DNA of 64,000 bases from Diaporthe sp. PMI_573 (Eukaryota > Ascomycota > Sordariomycetes > Diaporthales > Diaporthaceae): contig JAJTUP010000086.1 in the NCBI GenBank assembly GCA_021399435.1, positions 124,001 through 188,000 of the forward strand, in the 5' to 3' direction. This document shows positions 22,808 to 33,157 of the stretch, one piece after another (within the stretch, counting starts at the first letter, position 1; the number at the start of each line of letters is the position of its first letter). The translations under genes and the position numbers were made by a program. Under the pieces are notes generated by a model, which searched no databases, was not told the origin of the DNA, and saw nothing but the letters and a program-made list of their open reading frames with translations.

Positions 22808-24088
22808 ATGCTTGCGACCAGAAGCAAACTCCGATGGCCGGGAGCTGTCGCAACTGTGGGCTGGCCGAGCATCTCCCCAGGACGGCCAGGGATTGCAGCT
22901 CGAGGCAGGTGTTTGGGGACAACAGCCTCGCCAGAGGGAGGCAGGGACGGGCATGAGAAAGAAGGAGATGGCTCGTCCTCGCCCTCCAAGTACATACAGA
23001 CTCCCTACACGCCCCGCGCATACGAGCCAGAGCCGCCCATGAGCTATGCCGACATCCTGCACAAATCCACCAAGCAGACCCTCTGGCAATCCCGCCGGAC
23101 CGTCAGGCTACTTCAACGAGTGTTGCAGCCAGGCGAGCGCCCCCACGCGGACGAGACCTCGGCGCAGCCAGCCGAGTCCCCGCTGCCGCCGCTTGAGTTC
23201 CTCCTCAGTCGCTCTCTGGTGTATCTCACGAAGCAAACCGAGTACATACAGGAAGTACTATCTGCAGTATCTCAGGACGCGTCCGGTCATCTCGTGCCTG
23301 AGGGGGATACCCACCACCCCCCCGCGATGCGCTCTCACCACCTCGGCCGCTTGTATGTGGGGGCCAACGGTCTCAAGGTCGAGAATCGCTGCATCAAAGC
23401 GTACTTGATCGGCGTCGCCAAGTCCACAGAAAAGGCACGCAGGATCATCGATACCGGATACATCAAAATTCTCGAGCAGGCACTGTCGTCTCAGAAAGCC
23501 GTCACGAGGCGTGCGATCCACCAGAATCGGGGCGCGTTCAAAGCCGTCGCGTACACCATGGTCTGCGAGCTGAAGGCAGCCAGGCTGGCCGGGCAGTGGC
23601 ACAAGGTCTGGACGCTCGAGAGGAGACTGGCCTCGACCGCCTCCATGTTCATACTGTCGCAACCCCTCGCTGCACTCCGCTACCCCCTTCCACAAAAGGG
23701 GGGCGACGCAAGGATGACAGAGATCTCCATGTCCCGGATGGCCGGGTGGGACGACTCGTACGCCTCGCTCTACGAGGAAGACGCGTCCACCAGGAAGGGC
23801 ATGAATCTTGCCAGGCGTTACTTGGAGCTCTACACCAGCGCGGCACACGAGAAGCCGTGGCAGGGGGAAACCCTCTTCTGCGCAGTCAAGTCTCCAGACG
23901 GTCTCGACAGACAACACATCATCCTGCGGCAGGACCAGTCGAGCCCCCCGTCTCCCCTTTGGCCTCGTGATTGGAAGCCCTCGGTGCTCACCAAGACGGA
24001 GTCCACTGCTGGGTCAAACCCCACCGAGGTGGCACATGAGATCAAGCGACCGGACACCTCTGGAGACGAGACGGAGATGGACAAGTAA
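22808..24088 (+). CDS. hypothetical protein, 426 aa
   Basis: A single open exon from ATG 22808 to the stop at 24088. GC-rich coding with no signal peptide or membrane segment. The first 70 residues are low-complexity; a downstream in-frame ATG (23039, MSYADILHKST) is a plausible alternative start. The middle part (about residues 130-330) looks helical and ordered, with LYVGANGLKVENRCIKAYLIGV and FKAVAYTMVCELKAARLAGQWHKVW. The C-terminus is polar and acidic. I do not recognise a family. The length and even composition favour a real gene, but no homologous motif confirms it. Confidence 0.5.
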   Translation: MLATRSKLRWPGAVATVGWPSISPGRPGIAARGRCLGTTASPEGGRDGHEKEGDGSSSPSKYIQTPYTPRAYEPEPPMSYADILHKSTKQTLWQSRRTVRLLQRVLQPGERPHADETSAQPAESPLPPLEFLLSRSLVYLTKQTEYIQEVLSAVSQDASGHLVPEGDTHHPPAMRSHHLGRLYVGANGLKVENRCIKAYLIGVAKSTEKARRIIDTGYIKILEQALSSQKAVTRRAIHQNRGAFKAVAYTMVCELKAARLAGQWHKVWTLERRLASTASMFILSQPLAALRYPLPQKGGDARMTEISMSRMAGWDDSYASLYEEDASTRKGMNLARRYLELYTSAAHEKPWQGETLFCAVKSPDGLDRQHIILRQDQSSPPSPLWPRDWKPSVLTKTESTAGSNPTEVAHEIKRPDTSGDETEMDK

Positions 24089-25655
24089 AGGGGACACTGG
24101 CAAGGGGTCGAAGAGCGAAAGCCAACAACAACACTCACCGGGGACGCACGTCAGGGTAGACATCATCGGATGGCCTTTGTGGGGTAAATGTTGCAATACG
24201 ACTAAACTTGTCACCGGCGTAGTACCCTAGCCAGACTGCTGCATGGATGAGAAAGCTAGATGGAGGCCTTGAAGCACGGGAAGACGCACGCGATAGTGTA
24301 GCCACATGGGGGACTAGCAGCTCCGTGCTGCCAAGGAACCCGGTTCACCAAAAGGTCTATCATATGTATATTTAGAACAAATTCTTAACAAGCTCACATG
24401 TGAACAAATTCGACCGAGCCGACCGGTGCAGGCATGTCGTAAACTCTCATGACTCCACTCCACACCATCACCATGTTTGCAGGTTTACATCATCAGGATG
24501 CAAGTCGCGGGGATCCCGGCCTGATTATCATTTCATGTCAATAAATAGACCCCCGAAGGCCAAATAATGTCGCAAAGTCAAGCTTTGCCTCATATCTAGC
24601 CCATCGATTAGCAATAATCTCCTTCTACACTGCCCACCGCGCAAATGTGATCCATCACGAACAAGGGCACAAAGAAGTTGGAGCAGGACACCATCGCAGC
24701 CCTGCCAAATTCCGAGTTCAGCGGCGGGGTATTTGAGGCCGGCAGTCAGCCGAACGAGGTATGGGACACAGGGCAGTCTCATATATATATCTTCTGTTGA
24801 CAATAATTTAATCCGTTCGTGTCTCCTCAGGGCCTTCAAAACCTTGGCTAAGAGGTTGAACACACCCGGGGCGGGACGCCAGGAACAATGAGATCAAAGT
24901 TTGTGCCTGGGATCACAATTCCACATTGAACAGGTCTAGTATATCTCTCGTTGTGCGAAACACGGCTAATCTCCCGAACTCCTTGTGCAGCATCATATTC
25001 CGGGGACATCGACGGGGAGAGGCAAGGATTAGTGAGCAGTAATGGGTTCAGCCCGTACAGGTCGGACGGGGCTGTTTGGGTGGTACAAGACTCGCAGTGC
25101 ATGAGTTGTGCGACGAGCATTGGTTCATGGCAAGGATAACAGGGGCATCAGTGACTGTTTATTACAAGTGTATAAGCAAGCTGCACCACAGAGTTTGTAG
25201 CTATTTGATCAAGACACCAGATATGACCCTAAGTTTGAAGAACTAAGGGATTGATAATGTAGTGCACGACATGATGCTGATGGAGTGAGTTGAGGCGAGA
25301 GGTGAGATATGGAGAAGAGTTGAAGTTCGTATAGATGCATAGTTACAGGTGGATTATGTACCTAAACCCCACATGCGACACAAGCTCTCAGCACCGTCCA
25401 GTGCCTCAGTCCCTCCTCCCAAGGGAGCCCTAGACTCGAAATTAGGCGGATCGGCCAGCGGGTACTCCGTACCTACCTAGCGAGCTGAATGACGCACGTG
25501 TACTACTCCTTTCTCGAAGGCGCGCATCCCCCACGAGACCCAGCCGACCCAGCGAGCAGAAGATGCTACGAACACTGTTCAAAGGAGCCCGAAGACGGTG
25601 ACTAAGTGTGCTGGCACCGCCGCGACAACCCGCACAGCCCTCGGATGCAGAATCG
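24089..25655. other. gene-free spacer
   Basis: About 1.6 kb with no ORF showing a domain or a good start context. It presumably holds the promoter of the lipid phosphatase gene. Confidence 0.45.
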
Positions 25656-25679
25656 ATGTCGATGTCGATGTCGATGTCG
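25656..25679 (+). repeat. (ATGTCG)4 repeat containing the start codon
   Basis: Four hexamers, each carrying an in-frame ATG, form the N-terminus Met-Ser-Met-Ser of the lipid phosphatase. Confidence 0.85.
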
Positions 25680-26846
25680 TCGCTAGCCCGGTTCTGGACG
25701 GTATGTGCTTGCCATGCCACCACAGCTGATGAGACGAGACTTCAAGTCGAGTCGCGAATGTGCACAGCCTGGCTAACAAAGGGTCGCTCGCCCAACAGCG
25801 TTCCTACGCACCAGACTATATCGGCTTCGTCATCCTGGTCACAGCATACGCACTGGTCAGTCTCACAACGCGCATCGCCAAGCTATCTTGCAGGCTAGGT
25901 ACTGACACCCAAATCCACACAGATCGCCCTCCTCGTCGAGCCCTTCCACCGCCTCTTCTACATCAACGACCTGGCCATCTCCTTCCCCCACGCCGAGGTC
26001 GAGCGCGTCCCCGTGACCCTAAACGTGGTCTACGCCGCCGCCGTTCCCCTGGCGGTGATAGTCCTGACCAACAGCCTATCAGGCGCCACCCGGCACAAGC
26101 ACCACGTCGCCGTCCTCGGGCTAGCCATCGCGCTGATCCTGACGAGCTTCCTGACAGACACGGTCAAGAACACGGTGGGCCGCCCGAGGCCGGACCTGGT
26201 CGCCCGCTGCAGGCCGGCCCCCGGGACCCCCGAGAACAAGCTCGTCGGCGTCGGCGTGTGCACCGAGACCCGCCACCACGTCCTGCACGACGGCTGGCGC
26301 AGCTTCCCCAGCGGCCACAGCAGCTTCAGCTTCGCGGGGCTGGGCTACCTGAGCCTCTTCCTGTCGGGGCAGGTGCGCCTGTTCGTGGTCGGCGGCAGCG
26401 GCAGCGGCGGCGGCGGCGGCGGTTGGAAGAGCGGCAGGAATGTAGGCCAGGGGCCCAACCGGAGGACAACAGCGGTGGACGACGAGGGCGGCGACGACGA
26501 CGACAGGGCGGTATATGCGAGGGGCGACCTCGCCCGCGCCCTGCTGTGCCTGGGCCCCCTGCTCGGGGCCGCCATGATCGCCATCAGCCGCTGCCAGGAC
26601 TACCGCCACGACGTGTATGACGTGTGCACCGGCGCGCTACTGGGTTACGTGGTCGCGTACTGGAGCTACAGGAGGTACTGGCCGCAGCTGAGCAGCCGGC
26701 GCTGCCATGAGCCGTACCCGAATCCTGGGAATGACGGAGGAGGGGGCCTGCCGCTGTACGGCCGGCTCAGGGACGAGGAGGAGGGCATCACCGGGGGCGG
26801 GAACAATGTAGGCATAGAGCTGGGCCCTCTCCCGGCCAGACACTGA
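25656..26846 (+). CDS. PAP2-family lipid phosphate phosphatase (DPP1/LPP type)
   Basis: Exons 25656..25700, 25799..25855 and 25923..26846, 341 aa. The three phosphatase motifs are all visible: KNTVGRPRP (motif 1), SFPSGHSS (motif 2) and SRCQDYRHDVYDV (motif 3, SRxxxxxHxxxD), so it should be active. Several membrane helices flank them (YIGFVILVTAYAL, VVYAAAVPLAVIVLT, HVAVLGLAIALILTSF, LLCLGPLLGAAMIAI). A Gly/Asp-rich insert lies between motifs 2 and 3. The family dephosphorylates diacylglycerol pyrophosphate, phosphatidic acid and related lipids in vacuole, ER or plasma membrane. The N-terminus is MSMSMSMSS because the start lies in an ATGTCG repeat; any of four ATGs would keep the frame. It is convergent with the proteasome gene. 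Confidence 0.92.
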
Positions 26847-27183
26847 GAACCCACCGGCTGACATTGCAATTCTCTATAGCCAAGCTAAGACAACAGGCGT
26901 ACATGTACATATTGGGGCCCCAAGCGGCTGGGCGGGGCTGAAAGGCAAATAAGAATCGTATCATCACACAGTCTGCACCGGTGGTGAATAATGGAATCTC
27001 CGGGCTGGCCCTGCGGGCGGTGTTCTGTTAAACGTCTGATGTTTGGTTCTTTCATCAACGCGAGTCCATCATGTGGAACCTGGGTTCAGTGCGGTCACCG
27101 ACGTCTATTGATACACGGGCATTATGTGGTTCCATCTCCCAAGTCATCTATGGTCATGATGTAATCGTCTCATTTCCTCCCCT
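26847..27183. other. convergent 3' spacer
   Basis: About 340 bp between two convergent stops, presumably 3' UTRs. No gene seen. Confidence 0.5.
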
Positions 27184-28101
27184 TCACCTGTCATCCGTAG
27201 CCTCCTCCTTGGCCAGGTCGTGTTTCTTCAGCAGCGCATCGATCTCATCCGCATCCCACAGCCGGTGGTAGATCTTGCCGTCCTTGGTCTGCCCCACCGT
27301 CGCGAACTCGATCTTCTCGCTGCTCAGCTTCGTCGAGTCCATCGTCTTGCTCAGCACCTTGACCGCCGTGCCGCACGCCTCCTCCAGGGTGCAGTCCTCC
27401 TTGTAATCCTGCTTCAGCAGGCTGGACGCGCTGGCGTTGTTCGCGCCGGCGCTCGTGGCCTTCCAACCTCCGTAGTTGCCCGAGGGGTTCGACAGGTACA
27501 GCTGGAACTGGCGCTGGGGGTCCCAGCCCGCGTAGATGAAGGACACGCCAAAGGGCCGCAGCCCGCCGTGTTGTGTGTAGCCTTGCTTCAGATCGCAGAG
27601 CCGGCGGACGAGTTGCTCGCAGGGGATGTCCTCGTTGTAGGTCAGGAGGTAGCGCTGGGCTGCTTGTCGGGCGTAGTTGATGAGGATGTTGGCATCGGCG
27701 GTCATACCTGCGACACCACAGATCATGTTGCTGTTTGTCGACATGTGGTCAGTAAACTCGGCAGAAGAACAAGAGTATCGGTAGGAGAACGCACTCGTTC
27801 AAGATGTAGAGCTTCTCGGCAGACGTGTCCTGCTCGAGCAGCTTCGACGTCACCTTGCGCTCAGCAGCCAGGACGATGCCATCCTTGGCCAGTATCCCAA
27901 TAGCAGTCCCGGCGTGGGAGATGGCCTCGAGGGCGTACTCGACCTGATACAGACGGCCTTCTGGCGAGAAGATGGTTGTCTGGACAAGGTTGTCAGCAAC
28001 GGCAAGCAGAGGCAGCCCTCCGTGTTGGGAGCTCGCAGCTGGGAGTGGGTGCAGGTGCAGCTCCCGCGCAGACTTACTCGGGAATCGTATCTTCGAGACA
28101 T
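27184..28101 (-). CDS. 20S proteasome alpha subunit, PSMA4/Pre9 type
   Basis: Exons 28078..28101, 27795..27979 and 27184..27730, 251 aa. The N-terminus [18 protein letters not shown] is the alpha-subunit signature region that gates the 20S core. It is followed by [14 protein letters not shown] and the [12 protein letters not shown] and [12 protein letters not shown] segments characteristic of the PSMA4 (yeast Pre9) branch. The C-terminal tail is charged ([14 protein letters not shown]). Alpha subunits are non-catalytic ring subunits in cytosol and nucleus. Intron 1 follows the eighth codon, and intron 2 splits an Asp codon (GA/C). Length is normal for the family. Confidence 0.96.
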
Positions 28102-29188
28102 GTTTGCAGTTTCCCGGCCGAACCAGATTCAGAAACTGGAGGGTTGTTGGGGAGGTCTGATTGCTTGTCAGGCCTGAGAGGAAGGGTGCTGCTGGTGGGG
28201 ATGAGATGGGTTGGCTGGCGTAGAGAGTTGTGTGAGGTTGTTTGGAGAGGCTGCTGGCTCAGAGTGTCAGTGACGGCAGGCAACTGGAGCTTGACGATTG
28301 AGGGAGCTCCAGGCAAGCGAAGGCACGCGTCAATGGGCGAGTGCTGCAGGGGCCAAGACCCCAGGACCCATGTTGATGGATTCCCAAGGTTGATGGCACT
28401 TGGGGGCGTTAGTCTAAGCTACTCCTGGTTAGCGCGGGGAGTGCAGCCGTTGCAGCCGACTCTTTAGTCAGCATTCTCGGTGAGCCGGGCCAATCATCGA
28501 GCTGGCTTCTCTTGCGCGAGGTTGGAGATGCTCTTCCCAGCGGCTTGGTGAGTTTCTTGCCGACGATTGTTGCTTCCCGCCCCCCGCCTCCACTTTTTGT
28601 GACAGTCTCCTCCAACCTCTTCCAGGTTTCCCCTTCAACTCTTTCAACATCCTCACCAATCCGCCGTGGAACTCTGCCAGAAAGCGTGTCGCATCTGTAT
28701 CGCGACCGCCCCCCCGACCTGACTCGTCCCACACGAGAGCTTCGTGCCTGGAGCGTCACGCGCGCCACGCCACGCCTCGGCTTGAGCTTGAACAAAAACA
28801 TCCCACTATCGCGAAAGCGACGCGCAACACTCTGCCTGTAGAACTTGTCCATCCTCTCTTTGTCACCTGCGTAGGCCCATCGACCCTGCCTCATCTAGTA
28901 GCCTACTCTGCCAATGAATGTATGACACTGTCCCATTCCAACTCGGCGGCAAACAACACCACCGGCATCCCGGCGCCTTTCAACCACAGGAAGGGTGGCA
29001 GACAGCGGGAGGCTCCCAGCAGCGGACAGACCAGCTGTAGTGAAACCCCCATTCAACTTACTGCCCGTTGATCGCGGCGAGCGCGGCACTGGCACCACGA
29101 AGTGCGTCTTGCGCCTGCGCCACCCCGCGTCCGACACCTCGCAATCACGACCCATCCACTCGTCGTCCTCTCGTCACAAAGAACCACC
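28102..29188. other. divergent promoter region, proteasome and Bye1-like genes
   Basis: About 1.1 kb between divergent starts, moderately GC-rich with CT tracts before the + strand gene. I saw no ORF worth calling and no clear PACE-type proteasome element. Confidence 0.5.
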
Positions 29189-32005
29189 ATGTCCGAAGCA
29201 GAGCCGCGCCGCTCTGTGCGGAGCACCAAGGGCCAGCACAAGGCCCTCGATGCCCTCGAAACAGCCCTCGAGCCCAAGCGCCGCGGCAAGAAGTCGTCCA
29301 AGAAGCAGTCTGAGCCGGAGCCCGAGACCGAGGAGGACGAGCTCATCCGCTGCGTCTGCGGCGCCACCAGCCAGGACGGCTACGCCGAGGACGAGCCCTG
29401 GATCGGGTGCGAGGGCTGCGGCGTCTGGCAGCACAATGTCTGCGTCGGCATGAGCATATTCGGGGAGGACCTGGAGGATGTAACATATTACTGCGAGCAG
29501 TGCAAGCCAGAGGACCACAAAGACCTCGTCGAGGCAATCGCCAAGGGCGAGAAACCTTGGGAAGAGAAAAGACGCCAATACGAGGAGGAGAAGGCAGCCG
29601 AGGAGGACGAGAAGAAGAAGAAGAAGGGCACAAAGAAGGGCAAGAAACGCCAGAGCGAACTGTCTCAGGACGACCCCAGATCCTCCCAGAAGTCTGCCAT
29701 GTCCTCCGCCTCCCCGGCTCCAGAGAAGAAGGCCTCCGGTGCGAAGACGGCATCTGGCAAGCGCAAGGAGCGCCACGACTCGGCCGACACCACGACCACA
29801 AGGGTGAGTAGGCCTGCCTTATTACACCCACCCCTACGTCTTTCACAATTTACTAACATCCAGGACCAGGAGCCGTCGAAGCTGCGCAAGGTCTCCGAGA
29901 GCGAGTCCGTGCCTGCTGCCGCCGACTACGAGCCCCCGAGCGACCTGCCAAACACCATCCCTGAACTTCCCAGCGGCCGCCAAGGGTCTGCAAAGTTGCT
30001 TCAGAAAAATCTTGTACATGCTATCAACGTCTACGAGAAAGAAGGCGGCTACAACCCCGCAGATGGAGTCTCGAACGAGTCGCGGGCGGAACGTCTTTCC
30101 ATTGCCGTCGAGAGGGCCGTCCATGATTCGCACCCCAACGTTCAGGAGTATGCGAAGCAGTGTAGGACCCTTTCCGCCAACCTCAAGAGCAACCCGGAGC
30201 TTATCGTCAGGATGCTCAACCACACGCTGACTCCGCCCATGCTGGCCGTGATGACATCCGACCAGCTCGCTTCGGAGAAGCAGCAGCAAGAGACCGCCGC
30301 GGCCAGGGAACGCAGCATGCGTCAGTCCATCATCGCCACCGAGGAAACGCAGACCGGCCCCAGGTACAGGCGCACGCACAAGGGCGAGGAGCTCATCGAG
30401 GGTGATGGCTTCGCAGTGCCCAGCGACACGCCATCGTTCCCGCAACGCCAGATCAACCGCGAGTCTTCAGCTCAGGCCTCCAAGGCCGGTGCAGCGGCGC
30501 ATGCTGGTGGTCCGGCGTCTCATGCTCGCACGCCATCCGGGGAACCTATGAGGATCGACACCCAGCGCTCGCCCTCCAACTCGGACTTCGATATCAACAA
30601 GGTCTTCTCCAGTGTCAAGTCCCCGACCGGCTCGCAGCGGCGTCGGCCATCAGGCCCTGCCCCTTCACAGGGTCCCGTTGACGACCCTGATGTTGATCGG
30701 CTGCTTCAAGACGACGGCAATGAGTCTCCTCCTTACTCGCCAACCGAAGAGACGGACCCGGATGTCGTGTGGCGTGGCAAGGTCCAGATGACAAATATAG
30801 CGAATTTTCAGGCCAAAGCCAAGCACGTCGGTGGGGCAGACCTTGCGAAGACCCTCGGCATCTCCTGGAAGACGTTGGTCCCCCAGGAGCTCGTCATTGG
30901 GGGCCGCCTGTCGGTGGGTACTGCGACCGAGTACCTTTGTGGCATGCGATGGAGCCCCAGCGTGGACGTTGTCGTCGCCAGCTTGACAGCAGCGTACGAT
31001 GACGGCAAAAAAGATTTTGACAGGATCTATGAATACTTCGACACCAGGCAGAAGATTGCCGTCGTCGGCGACAAGTCTCTCGCAAATGTTAAGGACACGT
31101 ACCTGATTCCTGTCCCGGCCGGTACTGGCAACCACCCGGAGTTCATCCTGAATCTCGAGGACAACTACCTGCCCCAGACCCGAGATGAGAACATGCTACT
31201 CCTGGTGATTGTCTTCCGCAACGACAACTCGACCATGACCAAACTTCACGGCTCTGAGTGGAACAACAAGGCGGCCCCCTCGCCCTCCGCCCAGGCCAGC
31301 GCAACACCCACGCCTGCTCCCCAGAACTTTGCAAACCGCAGCGCGTCGCTGTCTGGTCCCAGCTTCTCCCCAACGACGCCCCATGTCGGCGTCGGGGGCT
31401 TCCCACCGCCACAGCAACCGCAGCAGCCTCAGCCCCCACCAACCAGGCCGCTGACGCAAGAAGAGCTCCAGCAACAAGGTGAGGCCGTGGCTCGGGACAT
31501 CCTCGGCGAACATATATCCTGTTCGACGGTGGCTTTCATCCTGCCTCAGGCCCACGCAATGCAAGCAAGCGAATGGCACATAGTGCGTTCCATTCTCGAC
31601 AGAGAGCCGCAGGCGCGCGACAACCTCAAGTACCTCGGGGAGCTCATCGAAAAGGAGGGCCAGGCGAAGCAGCAGAAGCAGCAGCAGCAGCAGCAGCAGC
31701 AAGTTGCCCCTTCGCCTCAGCCCAACCCGGCAGCACCATTCCCACAGCCAACCCAGCCTGTCCAGCCTGCCCAGCCAGCCCAGCCAGCACTGGCACACCC
31801 TCCTCCACAGCAGGCTTATGTCCCATCACAGGGGGCGGCGGCGCCGGTGGGCACAAGTGTGTCGCCAAAAGCGCCACAGTCTGCCTCGCCCCCTAGCACC
31901 AAGCAGACTCCTATCTCCTTGCCGTCTATCCCGGGCATGCCTGCATCCGTGCACCAGTCTTACCAAGCTGCGCAAGCGCAAGCTCGTGGGAGGGTCACGG
32001 AGTAG
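29189..32005 (+). CDS. Bye1-like transcription factor (PHD, TFIIS central, SPOC)
   Basis: Exons 29189..29803 and 29864..32005, 918 aa. The PHD finger (IRCVCGATSQDGYAEDEPWIG.. to YYCEQC, about residues 52-106) has the C4HC3 spacing. A Lys/Glu-rich linker follows. The TFIIS central-domain region is at about 240-345 (AERLSIAVERAVHD..LKSNPELIVRMLNHTLTPPML), and a SPOC domain at about 505-665 (VWRGKVQMTNIANFQAKAKHVGG..). The tail is Pro/Gln-rich with a polyQ tract. Domain order is that of yeast Bye1 and animal PHF3/DIDO, which bind RNA polymerase II and H3K4me3 chromatin to modulate elongation. The 60-bp intron (29804..29863) has GTGAGT, TACTAAC and CAG but is a multiple of three without a stop, so it could be missed or retained. 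The start at 29189 was chosen for its context (accaccATGT) and because the upstream open frame is low-quality. Confidence 0.93.
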   Translation: MSEAEPRRSVRSTKGQHKALDALETALEPKRRGKKSSKKQSEPEPETEEDELIRCVCGATSQDGYAEDEPWIGCEGCGVWQHNVCVGMSIFGEDLEDVTYYCEQCKPEDHKDLVEAIAKGEKPWEEKRRQYEEEKAAEEDEKKKKKGTKKGKKRQSELSQDDPRSSQKSAMSSASPAPEKKASGAKTASGKRKERHDSADTTTTRVSRPALLHPPLRLSQFTNIQDQEPSKLRKVSESESVPAAADYEPPSDLPNTIPELPSGRQGSAKLLQKNLVHAINVYEKEGGYNPADGVSNESRAERLSIAVERAVHDSHPNVQEYAKQCRTLSANLKSNPELIVRMLNHTLTPPMLAVMTSDQLASEKQQQETAAARERSMRQSIIATEETQTGPRYRRTHKGEELIEGDGFAVPSDTPSFPQRQINRESSAQASKAGAAAHAGGPASHARTPSGEPMRIDTQRSPSNSDFDINKVFSSVKSPTGSQRRRPSGPAPSQGPVDDPDVDRLLQDDGNESPPYSPTEETDPDVVWRGKVQMTNIANFQAKAKHVGGADLAKTLGISWKTLVPQELVIGGRLSVGTATEYLCGMRWSPSVDVVVASLTAAYDDGKKDFDRIYEYFDTRQKIAVVGDKSLANVKDTYLIPVPAGTGNHPEFILNLEDNYLPQTRDENMLLLVIVFRNDNSTMTKLHGSEWNNKAAPSPSAQASATPTPAPQNFANRSASLSGPSFSPTTPHVGVGGFPPPQQPQQPQPPPTRPLTQEELQQQGEAVARDILGEHISCSTVAFILPQAHAMQASEWHIVRSILDREPQARDNLKYLGELIEKEGQAKQQKQQQQQQQQVAPSPQPNPAAPFPQPTQPVQPAQPAQPALAHPPPQQAYVPSQGAAAPVGTSVSPKAPQSASPPSTKQTPISLPSIPGMPASVHQSYQAAQAQARGRVTE
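31676..31701 (+). repeat. CAG trinucleotide run (polyQ)
   Basis: Near-perfect CAG repeats code for Gln in the disordered C-terminal tail of the Bye1-like protein. Confidence 0.8.
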
Positions 32006-33157
32006 AACGGGGTCTATTGTTGAACCAGAGAGAGTCTAGAAGGGGAACGAGTCTTGGAAACTTGCCGAGCCAGAAATCCGCGCAGCCGTGTGAAGAGGGC
32101 CATATCGACATGGGCCCAGGGCGAGGATCCAAACAAAGCGTCTTTTTGTCTCTGCAACATTGACTTGTAGACGATGGTGCGTGCACGGGCTTGGCCAATC
32201 ATTGGGTCCAAATGGTGGGAAAATACTAATGGAAGGCCGTGGAAGAGATTTTTCGAGAGTGTCTTTCGTGATACCAGTGTTGGAGTATTCTGCATGCAAT
32301 TTTGCCTCGACACCGGGGACCAGGGAAGGGGAGGGGAAAAGGAGTTGTGCCTGGCCTATTTGCTTTTTGGGGGTGGGGAGGGGAGGCGAGCTCAAACGGG
32401 GGCCATGATTTTATGGTCTCCCACTCTTATCTGTGACCCGTTGTTGTATTTGTATGTAAAAGGTAGGTCCTGGGGGAGGGGCCACAGGACTTCTTTAGTG
32501 AACAGGCACCATGGAATTGACATTTCTACCTCGATTATGATCCGTGCGAAATAATTGCTCAAAAGAAATCTACTTGTAGCCAGACGTGACAGCCGGCTGA
32601 GAGGAACGGCTGATGGCTACCCCGTGTAGCATAATCCCAGCAATGGCTATCGAATATAGAGTTCAGATCTGGAGTGCTAGAGGGAGGATGAGAAAAACAG
32701 AGAAACAGAAAAAGGCCCGGGGGGGGGGTGAGGCAAGGGGTTAGTGTTTACTTGTGTATTTCGCATCTTTCGAGAAAACTGCTTCCGGCATGAATAACGT
32801 TACCTGCACCTTGACAGCAAAATGTCATCGTTGTGAAGTGAGTCTCTGCAAGTGATTCGGTGTCAAGCTTGCTGTCTCCAAGATAATACCAAAATCGCAG
32901 TGTCTATTCACTTTTAGCCACGTGGTGAATCCAACCGGTGACCAGCGTTTGCAGAGGACTACAAGTGACAAATATTCAAGCAATCCTGCCTTGTCTTTCA
33001 AAGCAGGCAAACCAAAAGACAGACTCTCAATCTTTTAACCTTGTCTTTAGACCCCTCTTGCAGCCGCACCAAATACAAGCAACAATACACAAACACAAGA
33101 CAACACGCATGCAACACTACTCACACCATCACTTACAACACCACTCGCGATCCCATA
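32006..33157. other. intergenic spacer
   Basis: About 1.15 kb between two + strand genes, with a 9-G run near 32718. The last 150 bp are CA-rich. No gene supported. Confidence 0.45.

Noticed and set aside
25760..26620. 286-aa plus-strand frame over the lipid phosphatase
   Set aside because: Arg/Pro-rich alternative frame of the PAP2 exon; the true frame contains all three PAP2 motifs.
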